Shown: piece by piece, positions 44,657 through 53,346 of the stretch
Position numbering within the stretch: the stretch's first letter is position 1
Layout of the letters: every line of letters starts with the position of its first letter
NCBI GenBank assembly: GCA_016714895.1
Contig: JADKBV010000001.1
Location: forward strand, 1,302,001 to 1,366,000
Direction of reading: 5' to 3'
Origin: Saprospiraceae bacterium
Lineage (GTDB): Bacteria > Bacteroidota > Bacteroidia > Chitinophagales > Saprospiraceae
Length of the DNA stretch: 64,000 nt
Program-made: the position numbers and the translations under genes
The notes under the pieces: generated by a model
What the model saw: only the letters and a program-made list of their open reading frames with translations
Database searches by the model: none
Told to the model about the DNA's origin: nothing

Positions 44657-45178
44657 TTATTTCACTTTTTCATACAAGTACATATTACCATCTACCGGAG
44701 TTGCATCTCCAAACATATATTGTTCACAGAAATTTGTTATCCAAAGCCTTTCCTGATATTCAGAATCAACTTTAAGTTTAAAATATTTAAATACACCAGT
44801 ATTCACTTCTTCAATTTCCCATTTATTTGTTGTGATCGTATCAATATAATTATTTCGAAATTCAAAAATCAATTCATCTGATGAAATTGTAATATATCCA
44901 CATGGCAAAGAAATAGTCGGAATCCATCCTTCTCCATGTCCAATGAGTTTCCATTCTCCAATTAAGTTGGATTCAATTTCACTCTTTGTCGTTAATAGAT
45001 TTTCCGTACAATCATTCATTATTTTTCTTTCACTATCATTTATGAGACCATCCATATTATCATCGATTTGTTCAAATTCACATGTAGAAAAATTTCCTTT
45101 AGTTTCTTTATCTTTGTTGCAGGAAATTATGGTAACTATTAGAAATAACAGAACCACTTTTAAAGAATTATACTTCAT
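44657..45178 (-). CDS. Lipoprotein with lipocalin-like fold and an EF-hand-like loop
   Basis: A 173-residue lipoprotein, lipobox IVTIISC (C20). A loop DDNMDGLINDSE matches the Ca-binding EF-hand pattern. The rest resembles lipocalin-like Bacteroidota proteins (NLIGEWKLIGHGEG; strands and a C-terminal YLYEKVK). The function is unknown. It is bounded by REP-like hairpins. Confidence 0.65.
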   Translation of the reverse strand: MKYNSLKVVLLFLIVTIISCNKDKETKGNFSTCEFEQIDDNMDGLINDSERKIMNDCTENLLTTKSEIESNLIGEWKLIGHGEGWIPTISLPCGYITISSDELIFEFRNNYIDTITTNKWEIEEVNTGVFKYFKLKVDSEYQERLWITNFCEQYMFGDATPVDGNMYLYEKVK

Positions 45179-45223
45179 GATGTTTAATTTTTAGATTAAC
45201 TTTACTTTCTTGTATTAGACGTT

Positions 45224-45454
45224 TTAAAAACTCATTTCGTTGGTTTTGGTGCAAGTTAACTTGTTTATTTGTCCTACAAACCCGTAACAGCTTGCGGTTT
45301 TTCCGGATTTTGAAAGACCCAGCCAGGCACCAGTTACAAACTGGCGCCAGCGTGGGGTTTCTTTTAGATACTCTGATACTTCTTTTGGAACAGAATTTTT
45401 TGTATTACAGCTTGATAATACTATGTATAAACCTATGTAATAAACAATTTTCAT
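45224..45454 (-). pseudogene. Truncated lipoprotein gene (copy 2)
   Basis: This is identical in its first 34 codons to 40857-40958, truncated at the same base of the REP repeat, with a different tail. It shows that the truncation preceded the duplication. Confidence 0.62.
45326..45348 (-). repeat. REP-like hairpin, CCAGTT/AACTGG type
   Basis: This is the left edge of the 4.5-kb-distant duplication: sequence identity with 40830 onward begins at this repeat and not before. Confidence 0.85.
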
Positions 45455-45475
45455 CTGCTACTGTTAAATTACCGC

Positions 45476-45536
45476 TAACGTTTTGTGTATGTTGCTTAGC
45501 TGCGTTTAGCAGCTATGAACATCATACACATTGTTA
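45476..45536 (-). other. attC-like recombination site (copy A2)
   Basis: This is an identical copy of 40980-41040, again overlapping the stop codon of the protease-gene copy. Confidence 0.6.
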
Positions 45537-46279
45537 CCTGCTTTGGAATAAAATCAAAACAATAATTGGCAAAGCATTTATCAAACTATGAGATAAAATT
45601 GACATAAGAATGCTGCCATTTTTGATAGTCATCCAACCCAACAACAATCCTATTACAGATGTTTGTATAAATTCAAACCAATTTTGGTGAATATTCCAGT
45701 TAGTGGATATGTGAAGAGAGTGACCAAAGCCAAACAGGATTGAAGTAATTAATAATGCAGGATTTCCAAGATTTATAGAGCCAACATTAAGTTTCGATTT
45801 CAATGAATTTGACAAGAGCCCAAGCATTATTCCCTAAATGCTAATTCTTCATCAAGACCTGGCATTGTAGATTGAAATAATAAATCTTCCAATTTTGTTG
45901 CTGAATTTTTTCCAAAAAAAAAGGCTGATGCAATAGTCAAAAGAAAGACAATAATTACTATGAATTTCTTAGGCTTTAATGAGTTGTCATTCTGCTTAAA
46001 AGTAACATAATTATGGTTTGCAAGTGATTCTCTAAACATAAAATAAAATACTATTGATCCTATTAATGCATATATTTTCCCCGCCCAATTCCAATTGCTT
46101 TCGATAATTCTTAATTCTGGAATCCAATTTGGTATGGCAAGTAAGCTTGTATGAAAAAAAAAGTATGAAACAAATAGAAAAAGGTATTTCCATTTATTTC
46201 CAGCCTTATTTAGCGCTATAACTATAAGCGGAGTAATTACGATTAATTCAATAATCAGGGTAAAAATTAGTTTTGCCAC
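45534..46279 (-). pseudogene. CPBP protease gene copy 2, frameshifted
   Basis: The sequence is nearly identical to 41038-41784, but the G4 of the intact copy is G3 (45832-45834 on the plus strand reads CCC). The frame stops after DEELAFRE, in the middle of the Glu-Glu-x3-Arg motif, and the second half continues in another frame from 45827. It is probably inactive, or this is an assembly error. Confidence 0.85.
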
Positions 46280-46304
46280 ATTATATCATTTCTAAATTTG
46301 CAGT

Positions 46305-46655
46305 TAACTTGATACTATACGCCATAAAATGTAAGCAACTTTCGGGTTTTCCAACCTTTGGCAGCCTCCATTTGCACAGGAATACGATAAGGTAAACCGT
46401 TTATAAATTGAGAACTCCCTCTCCAAAAATAAAAAACCTGGTTCAAAAAAATCGCTTCTATCCATATTACTGCCTTATGATACAACAAAACTAAAAAAGA
46501 TTTTGGTTTGGTAGAGGAGTTTTTATATAATTTTCAAAAAAGAATACATATTTTTCGGAACCATTAACTTCTTTGAGCAATCATTTCCGGCCGGAACTGA
46601 ATGCAGGATTGTTGAAAGTCAAGGTAGGTTCTGGCAGTAAGAGGGTGGAAGTTGG
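46305..46655 (-). repeat. 351-bp block L, copy 4
   Basis: See 40418-40768. Nothing else is seen between it and the REP cluster at 46808 except the 180-bp shared tail. Confidence 0.82.
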
Positions 46656-46807
46656 GTTTTGGGTTATGAGTGACTTGAATATTTTGTTCATAGTTAAAAG
46701 TTTAAGGTTTAGACAGACTTTTAAACCTTAAACCATCCCTACGACCTGTGATTCTTTTTGTTTTACCTGTTCGGTGGTTCGAATGATACATTCAGAAATT
46801 ATCGTAT

Positions 46808-46983
46808 CGCAGTCACAAACTGACGACAATCGGGGAATTTAATAGGGCACCAGTTGCAAACTGGCACAAGCGTAGGGGAGTTATGGAAAATTTAGTGGGG
46901 CACCAGTTGCAAACTGGCGCCAGCATCGGGCCAGCATCGGGGTGTCACATTCAGAGATTATTTTATCGCAGTTGCAAACTGCA
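46808..46983 (-). repeat. Cluster of four REP-like hairpins
   Basis: Hairpins at 46808-46825 (CGCAGTCACAAACTG), 46846-46868 and 46899-46921 (CCAGTT-GCA-AACTGG) and 46967-46983 (CGCAGTT-GCA-AACTGC). They close the gap downstream of the large T9SS protein gene (stop at 47040). Confidence 0.8.
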
Positions 46984-47039
46984 CAATCAGGAACATAAAA
47001 ATCATACATTCCAAATCATTTATAAACAGATATGTATCA

Positions 47040-50000
47040 TCAGATTTTGATCAGCTTCAGACTGTAAATTTTATGAGCGGTAGATATGGTAACACAATAA
47101 ATTCCTGAATTGAATGTACTGATATTTACCATTTTTTGATTTTTTGATGTGTGTAAAATGATTCCGTACATATCTGAAATTTGTAAAGAAAAATCTTGTG
47201 ATTCGGATATATTGTTGATATGAATCAAATCCATTGCAGGATTGGGGAACACTGAAAATCTGAACTTCTCAACATCCCCTGTTGATGAAATGTTATCCAC
47301 ACAAATGCTGTCAGTTTTGACTTTACAACCACTTTCATCAATCCCACTGATTATATAACATTCAGGTGTGAGGTCAAAAAAGACCATCTGATTAAGTGGC
47401 AAAGAATCATTGGAAACATATTCAATACCATTTAAGTACCAGACGATATCACCCTGACCACCCAAAAAGTCAATTGTTATACTGCCTGATTCTCCATTCT
47501 GTGCAGAAACGATGTGGAAGGTATCCAATAAAAACGCTTCCGGTTGATAAACCGTTACACTATCTGAAATTATACAATTATCAGCATCTGTTATAGTGAA
47601 CTGATATGTTCCTTCACAAAGCTCCTTTCGGGTGTTGTCGGAATTTCCATCATCCCAAAGTACCTGAAAGTTTTGAGAGCCATTACTTAATGTCAGATCA
47701 ACTTCTCCATTACACTCACCAAAACAAAAAACATCTTCCACCATAGGTATAACCGCAAAACCCGGACATACATAAGGATCGATGATAATGGTATCGCTGA
47801 TCGTACACAGATTGGAATCGATCACCTCTACATAATGTATTCCCGGAGACAAAGGTCCGGAATTTGAACTGATTGCCCCGTTACTCCACGTATAATTATA
47901 TTGACCTGAGCCGCCGTTTACATTCAACGACACAAAACCATTGTTGCACATATGACATGATTCATGGGTGACCGTAAGTTCAAGTGCCAGGTTACAAACA
48001 ATATTATCTTCACATGTGACATCTGCTTTCCAGCCATTTTCCGTCACTGCATAATCTGTTCTGAATTGAAGGGTCAGACACCCGGTCGGATGGGTAGAAG
48101 TAAAAGGCCCCGGCAAACTATTGCCATAATATCCCCCGGCCGGAAAATTTGACAATGTCACTGAATTGCCGCTGGAGAATAATGGGCTGCTAATCGAAGG
48201 ACCGTCATATATATACAAAACATCATAATCTTCTTCTACACCAAATTGAGTAAAAGTAATGACGACTTTTTTATCCGGACCGTCAGGACAAATATATTGT
48301 ATGAGGTTTTCATTATCACTGTAATTTTCTGTTTCCCCTCCGGTATCCGTCAAAAGATCATCACACGTGCCCTGTGTCAGAAACGAAAAAGAGGAAGTCC
48401 ACAAAGAGACAAAATCTTCTGTACATACCGATCTGACGTGAAAAAAATACGTTGTGTTGCTCAATAAATTGGTCAACTCAAGTTGGGTTTCGGTGGTAAA
48501 AACTCCTGATGCCGGAGGGGCAGGTGATGTGGTCACAGCATATTCATATCCTTCCGGCATAATGGAAGAAGAAATCCAGGTTACACGGGCACTATGTACA
48601 CCAACATTATATATATTCAACACACCCGGATTGGCACAAATTCCTTCGGAACTATACAAAGGAGATTTCCATGCTCCTCTTCCATACGTTGCAGCGTATA
48701 ATTCCCCTGTGTCATATTTGATTTTCAGATCATTTACCCTTACATTCGGCAATCCCTGGTTGAATAATACCCAATCCGGCAACGTATTGTCAATATAGAA
48801 TACGCCAACATCCAGGCCTATATACAAACCATCTTCTGAACCTGTTTGATAGATGATACAATTCACAGGAACATTGGGAAGATTACCGGAAATATTGGTC
48901 CAGGTATAACCTCCGTCTATGGATTTAAAAACTTTTACACCTGAGGTATAACCGGAATGTACCGTCCAGATAATATCCGGATTTTCGGGATGAATGACAA
49001 AATCCTGCAATCCTTCGGCAGGAGATGTTCTTGCTGTCCAGGTGACTCCACCATCATCTGATCGATACACGGGGATCCAGTGTGCTCCGGTGTACAGAAT
49101 ATTTCCGTTGGACGGCGCCACGGCTAAATAGGTCAGGTTATGATCTGCATTGATCTCTTCACTGACGGTCGTCCAGGTTTCGCCCTGATTGGTGGATTTT
49201 TGAATTCTGTTATACCCAATATATACGTTTTGGGTATTAGAAGGATCAATGGCCAAAGGAGTAATCCAGCCTCCGGTACCTCCATCGGGAACACCCATTG
49301 CAGAAAAATCACTTCCGTTTGTTGATCTGTAAAAATTTCCAAATTGCCATGAAGCATACATTACATTGCTGTTGTCAGGACTGATGTGGCAATCCATACC
49401 ATCGCCTCCGATCCGATCTGTCCAATTACCGGATGTTTGTCGCAACTTAGTACCATTGTCCTGCAATCCGGTAATGATTTTTGTATCCTGCTGGGCAATA
49501 TCCATTCTGTACATTTGCGAAATAATCAATCCGCTGCTACAATCTGTCCAGTTTAAGCCCCCGTTATTCGTTTTATAAACACCACCATCATTTCCTACCC
49601 AAAGGGTTGTATTATTCTGCCATTCCAAAGTATGTTGGTCTGCATGAACTTCCTGTGCAGAAGCTCCGTACCAATGAGTTTTCAGGGCCCAGCTCACGCC
49701 GCCATCTTCGGATTTCCATATGTTTATCCCACCTGTGTATACTACATTTGCGTTTTTAGGGTCCACCGAAATGCATAAATCATACCAACCCTGACCTCCG
49801 TCACCATTACCTGCCGGATCGCCGGAAAGGATATTTGGTGTTGAAGAAACCAACGTGTAGGATCCGCCTGCATTGGTAGATTTGTACATACCATTAAAAC
49901 CATCGTTAAAATTGTTGGAACAAAGAGCATAAACCACATTTGGGTCATTGGGTGATACGCCCAAAGTTATGCGGTAATTGGCATTTATTTCCTGTATAGG

Positions 50001-50897
50001 TGTCCATGTAGCACCATTATTATAAGAAGTATATAACCTGTTATTGGTCGCACCATAAAATATATTTGTATCAACATTCGGGTTCGCTTCAAGGTCCCAA
50101 AAACTTTCTGTTGAAACCAGTGTCCATGTTATTCCGGCGTTTATCGTTCTGAATAAACCTTCACTCGTAGCAGCCAACAACATATTATTATCATTCGGAT
50201 CCATCAAAAGTTTTCGGATTTTTCTTCCCTGACTTGCCGTCCAATCCAATCCGGTGTTTTGCCACGTCACTCCTCCGTCTGTAGATTTCAGCACACCTAT
50301 AGAATTGGTATCGTAGCCAAATGAGTCACCGGTCGCTATATACATAATATCCGGATTTGTCGGGTCAATCACAATTCCCGCAACACCCAACACACCTATC
50401 GTATCAAAATTGGTAAACCAGGACAGTCCGTTGTCAGTTGATTTCCATAGACCTCCTCCGGGTGAACCCACCCAAATGATTTCAGGATTTACAGGATGGA
50501 AAGCCACACAATTGATTCTGCCCAAACCCAAATATCCTCCCGAAGTGATGTTAGGTCCCAGATTTGACCAATTGGCACTGTTAATATTTCTGGATTCGTT
50601 TTTATAACTTTTCAGGTATTCATTAAAGTTTTTTTGGTTAATACCTGCTTCCGGAAAACTGCCATCTTTATTAACTCTGTGTTTCCACTTTTCTTCCCAT
50701 CGTTTATAAGGTTTGTACCCTACCCCTTTTTGTGTAATATCAATAGTTTGAAAATGTTTTTCTGCTTCTTTTTGAATCAGGAAAAAATTCAGGTTACCCT
50801 TGTCATCTTTTCCTTTCTCAAACCATGCCTGAGTATAAGTAACCGGTAAGTATATAACAATAAACACCCAAAAACATATTATTCTAAAAAAATCCAT
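47040..50897 (-). CDS. Large T9SS-secreted protein: beta-propeller, FnIII, CUB and SprB-type repeats
   Basis: A 1285-residue protein with signal peptide (ending TYTQA). Residues about 100-745 are sortilin/BNR-like propeller repeats (WKSTDNGLSW, STDGGVTW, VYTGGINIWKSEDGGVSW, ...). These are followed by an FnIII-like domain near 755-840 (ARVTWISSSIMPEGYEYAV), a CUB domain near 842-962 (YDVLYIYDGP), SprB-like repeats and PKD-like strands (GGSGQYNYTWSNGA, LWDDGNSDN). It ends in a T9SS sorting domain (FSVFPNPAMDLIHI). Such proteins are surface or secreted adhesins or hydrolase carriers. A TAGTTTTG box is at 50942-50935. Confidence 0.88.
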   Translation of the reverse strand: MDFFRIICFWVFIVIYLPVTYTQAWFEKGKDDKGNLNFFLIQKEAEKHFQTIDITQKGVGYKPYKRWEEKWKHRVNKDGSFPEAGINQKNFNEYLKSYKNESRNINSANWSNLGPNITSGGYLGLGRINCVAFHPVNPEIIWVGSPGGGLWKSTDNGLSWFTNFDTIGVLGVAGIVIDPTNPDIMYIATGDSFGYDTNSIGVLKSTDGGVTWQNTGLDWTASQGRKIRKLLMDPNDNNMLLAATSEGLFRTINAGITWTLVSTESFWDLEANPNVDTNIFYGATNNRLYTSYNNGATWTPIQEINANYRITLGVSPNDPNVVYALCSNNFNDGFNGMYKSTNAGGSYTLVSSTPNILSGDPAGNGDGGQGWYDLCISVDPKNANVVYTGGINIWKSEDGGVSWALKTHWYGASAQEVHADQHTLEWQNNTTLWVGNDGGVYKTNNGGLNWTDCSSGLIISQMYRMDIAQQDTKIITGLQDNGTKLRQTSGNWTDRIGGDGMDCHISPDNSNVMYASWQFGNFYRSTNGSDFSAMGVPDGGTGGWITPLAIDPSNTQNVYIGYNRIQKSTNQGETWTTVSEEINADHNLTYLAVAPSNGNILYTGAHWIPVYRSDDGGVTWTARTSPAEGLQDFVIHPENPDIIWTVHSGYTSGVKVFKSIDGGYTWTNISGNLPNVPVNCIIYQTGSEDGLYIGLDVGVFYIDNTLPDWVLFNQGLPNVRVNDLKIKYDTGELYAATYGRGAWKSPLYSSEGICANPGVLNIYNVGVHSARVTWISSSIMPEGYEYAVTTSPAPPASGVFTTETQLELTNLLSNTTYFFHVRSVCTEDFVSLWTSSFSFLTQGTCDDLLTDTGGETENYSDNENLIQYICPDGPDKKVVITFTQFGVEEDYDVLYIYDGPSISSPLFSSGNSVTLSNFPAGGYYGNSLPGPFTSTHPTGCLTLQFRTDYAVTENGWKADVTCEDNIVCNLALELTVTHESCHMCNNGFVSLNVNGGSGQYNYTWSNGAISSNSGPLSPGIHYVEVIDSNLCTISDTIIIDPYVCPGFAVIPMVEDVFCFGECNGEVDLTLSNGSQNFQVLWDDGNSDNTRKELCEGTYQFTITDADNCIISDSVTVYQPEAFLLDTFHIVSAQNGESGSITIDFLGGQGDIVWYLNGIEYVSNDSLPLNQMVFFDLTPECYIISGIDESGCKVKTDSICVDNISSTGDVEKFRFSVFPNPAMDLIHINNISESQDFSLQISDMYGIILHTSKNQKMVNISTFNSGIYCVTISTAHKIYSLKLIKI

Positions 50898-50934
50898 GTA
50901 TAATGCACTTAAAAGATCAAAAATTAATTTCTGA

Positions 50935-50942
50935 CAAAACTA
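50935..50942 (-). promoter_or_regulatory. -7 box TAGTTTTG of the large T9SS gene
   Basis: It matches TANNTTTG 38 bp before the ATG. Confidence 0.45.
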
Positions 50943-51137
50943 ATGCTTGATGGAGAAACTTTTTAGTAATGTTTCGAATTTATTTTTTGAATCGCGTTAT
51001 AACCCTAAAAGTGCGATAATCATTTTCCATCTAATGTTTTAAGAAAACAGACTACATTTTGCAAGTTCGGTGAAGAATGTGCAATTAAGCAACCATTTGT
51101 GACACATTTTTTACCGATGGACAAAGTCTGAGACTTC

Positions 51138-51244
51138 GATCCTGTTTATGCAGAATTTGTAAATCGGATCGGGTTTGGGACGACAAAATCAAAGTGTCAA
51201 CTGAAAACGCCTTAACTATAAACATGTAAACAATAAACCATTCT
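51138..51244. repeat. 107-bp direct repeat, copy 1
   Basis: It shares GATCCTGTTTATGCAGAA, GGGACGACAAAATCAAAGTG and CCTTAACTATAAACATG with 53153-53258. It contains the GAATTTGTAAAT hairpin variant. The two copies flank the unit 51369-53042. The rest of the 471-bp gap (50898-51368) holds a related palindrome near 51256 (GAATTTGTAATTC) and 51304-51322. Confidence 0.8.
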
Positions 51245-51303
51245 TCCGAACCTATTTTTACAGAATTTGTAATTCGGACCCCCATTAGTACAGAGGATCG
51301 TAT

Positions 51304-51322
51304 CGTAGTTACAAACTGTCAC
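51304..51322 (-). repeat. REP-like hairpin, degenerate (CGTAGTT/AACTGTC)
   Basis: This is a variant of the same hairpin, 47 bp after the stop at 51369, on the 3' side of the minus-strand gene. Confidence 0.65.
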
Positions 51323-51368
51323 AATCGCGATTGTTATTAATTTTCAATCGGGTTATAATATATCCTTT

Positions 51369-53042
51369 TTATAATTTTGCCTTTATGATCAATTCCTTAC
51401 CTTGATTATGTAAATCGTACAAATCTTTTCCTCCGCTATATACATTAAGACTTCCAACGGTGTTAGAGTAAGAAGCTGTATTACGCGCTTTAGCTAACAA
51501 TTTTAATTTTTTTACGTTTGTACCGTTAACTAAGGTTGATTCGTTAACGTAAATTTCAAACTCCAACCAATGTTCCAGTCCTCCGGGACTGTAAATCAGT
51601 ATTTCATTGATTTTCCCTTTATTTTCCTCTGTCGTTTTTAACCACCGGACAGCAAAATGAACTGAATCAAGTTTATATAAAAAATCGAGTAAATTTTCTT
51701 TTCTGAATAAAGGGGCTAAAATTTCTTTGGCTTTATTTTTTGCTACTGCTTCTTTATTCATCACAAAATGTTCTCTCCAAATTGACCCAACCAACTCATT
51801 GTTTGTAGTATCGGTAAGCAAAAATTTAGAATTTTTCAATTCCATAGATAATGTTCGGGGTATATACGTATTGGCCGATGATTCTTGCTTAGCTAATTTT
51901 TTGTTCAATTTTATAAAATAATCAGTCACCGGAACCTCAGAATGAATCAGAATCAACCCGGAACTACTTCTGACGTGCTGCTGCACATAAATATTTTTCT
52001 GTAATTCAGGAGATAAAATTATATTGACATAAGGCGCATTCGGAACAGCATTCAAAATATTAAAAATATTAAATCTGCTGAATTCTTCCACGGCAATAAT
52101 GGGTTTGCCTTGTTCCAATAATTCTGCCAGTCGCTTTTTACCAACCAACATAAAGCCGACCTCACAGGTAGTGTCTGTTACTGCTTTAACCTTCCCTGTA
52201 CTTACAAAATTATAGTAATGATAACCCTCGATATACATTTTTTCATAAAAATAAAACCAATCATCTTCAGCTATAAGATTTTTTTTACCTGCATTAACCC
52301 TGATTTTGGTTACTTTGTCCTCGTCAAATTCTAAGGCTTCTGTAGCATAAAATATGTTTTCTTTATTGATAAAAAGAGGTTCTATCAACGACTTTAGCGT
52401 ACTCTCAACATTGAATGCGGATTTGAAGACCTCAGTTAATTTCGGTTGCAAAAAATTTATTAGTGCTAAAGATTGACGACTAAATTCTTCCCGATTTTTT
52501 TGCCACAAAACTACGGGTTGTTTTCCCAGATAATTGATATAATCCTGTTCCGGTACAAATAACTTTTTATATTCTTCTTTTAGAATAGTTATATTTTTTT
52601 CTTTTAAAAATTGATTTGTTTTGGCATCTATATAATAAGCTGTAAAATAGAAATATTGGTTTAAATGAAAGTAATGTTCACCTGTTGTATAACTTCGTGC
52701 ATCGAGTCCTATTACTAAGTCCGGGTACGTATGGCATTGTCCGTTTGCCTTTAGATAAATCAGTATATCGACCTTCTCTTCCGGTTTTTTATTTCCCTCT
52801 GAAAAAACAATATTTCCATCTTTATCCCGATGATATATACCCACTTTAAGTGAATAGTTTTCAACAATATTTTTATGGATCTTCTCATATAAATGATATG
52901 CCAGTGTATCTTTTACATCTGTAGGGTCTGTTATAATAGCATATTTCCATCCATTTTGTTGTGCGAATGAAAAGAGTGAAAATAACAAAAAAATGACAAT
53001 AACAATTCCTCTTTGACGCGTAATTTTTTTAAAACTTTTCAT
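51369..53042 (-). CDS. Exported protein of unknown function
   Basis: A 557-residue protein with signal peptide (MKSFKK...LFSFAQ). No family is recognised. The first third (about 25-200) resembles a LysM/DUF-like mixed domain, the middle is alpha-helical (VDILIYLKANGQCHTYPDLVIGLDARSY), and the C-terminal part has KNSKFLLTDTTNNELVG. A TAACTTTG box (53091-53084) lies 42 bp upstream. It is bounded by 107-bp direct repeats and REP hairpins and looks like an insertable unit. Confidence 0.65.
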   Translation of the reverse strand: MKSFKKITRQRGIVIVIFLLFSLFSFAQQNGWKYAIITDPTDVKDTLAYHLYEKIHKNIVENYSLKVGIYHRDKDGNIVFSEGNKKPEEKVDILIYLKANGQCHTYPDLVIGLDARSYTTGEHYFHLNQYFYFTAYYIDAKTNQFLKEKNITILKEEYKKLFVPEQDYINYLGKQPVVLWQKNREEFSRQSLALINFLQPKLTEVFKSAFNVESTLKSLIEPLFINKENIFYATEALEFDEDKVTKIRVNAGKKNLIAEDDWFYFYEKMYIEGYHYYNFVSTGKVKAVTDTTCEVGFMLVGKKRLAELLEQGKPIIAVEEFSRFNIFNILNAVPNAPYVNIILSPELQKNIYVQQHVRSSSGLILIHSEVPVTDYFIKLNKKLAKQESSANTYIPRTLSMELKNSKFLLTDTTNNELVGSIWREHFVMNKEAVAKNKAKEILAPLFRKENLLDFLYKLDSVHFAVRWLKTTEENKGKINEILIYSPGGLEHWLEFEIYVNESTLVNGTNVKKLKLLAKARNTASYSNTVGSLNVYSGGKDLYDLHNQGKELIIKAKL

Positions 53043-53083
53043 AATTACATATTTTTATAATAATACCATTATCTCCTTTGGAA

Positions 53084-53091
53084 CAAAGTTA
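53084..53091 (-). promoter_or_regulatory. -7 box TAACTTTG
   Basis: It matches TANNTTTG, 42 bp before the ATG of the exported-protein gene. Confidence 0.4.
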
Positions 53092-53152
53092 CATAAATGT
53101 TTTTTTTATGAAACAAATTTTAAAAAAAATATTCACGCCTGCCATTAACTTT

Positions 53153-53258
53153 GATCCTGTTTATGCAGAATTTGTAAATCGGATCGGGTGTGGGACGACA
53201 AAATCAAAGTGTATCCGAAAAACGCCTTAACTATAAACATGTAAACAATAAACCATTC
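53153..53258. repeat. 107-bp direct repeat, copy 2
   Basis: See 51138-51244. The gap 53043-53346 holds this repeat, the -7 box and a REP hairpin only. Confidence 0.8.
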
Positions 53259-53271
53259 CTAATGATCGTAT

Positions 53272-53288
53272 CGCAGTAACAAACTGCG
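53272..53288 (-). repeat. REP-like hairpin (CGCAGT/ACTGCG)
   Basis: CGCAGT-AACAA-ACTGCG followed by ACAATCGGG, 58 bp after the stop of the cyclase gene at 53347. Confidence 0.8.
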
Positions 53289-53346
53289 ACAATCGGGTTA
53301 ATCCTATATCATTTAAGGAGGTACTTTTTCGTCACACAAAATGATT

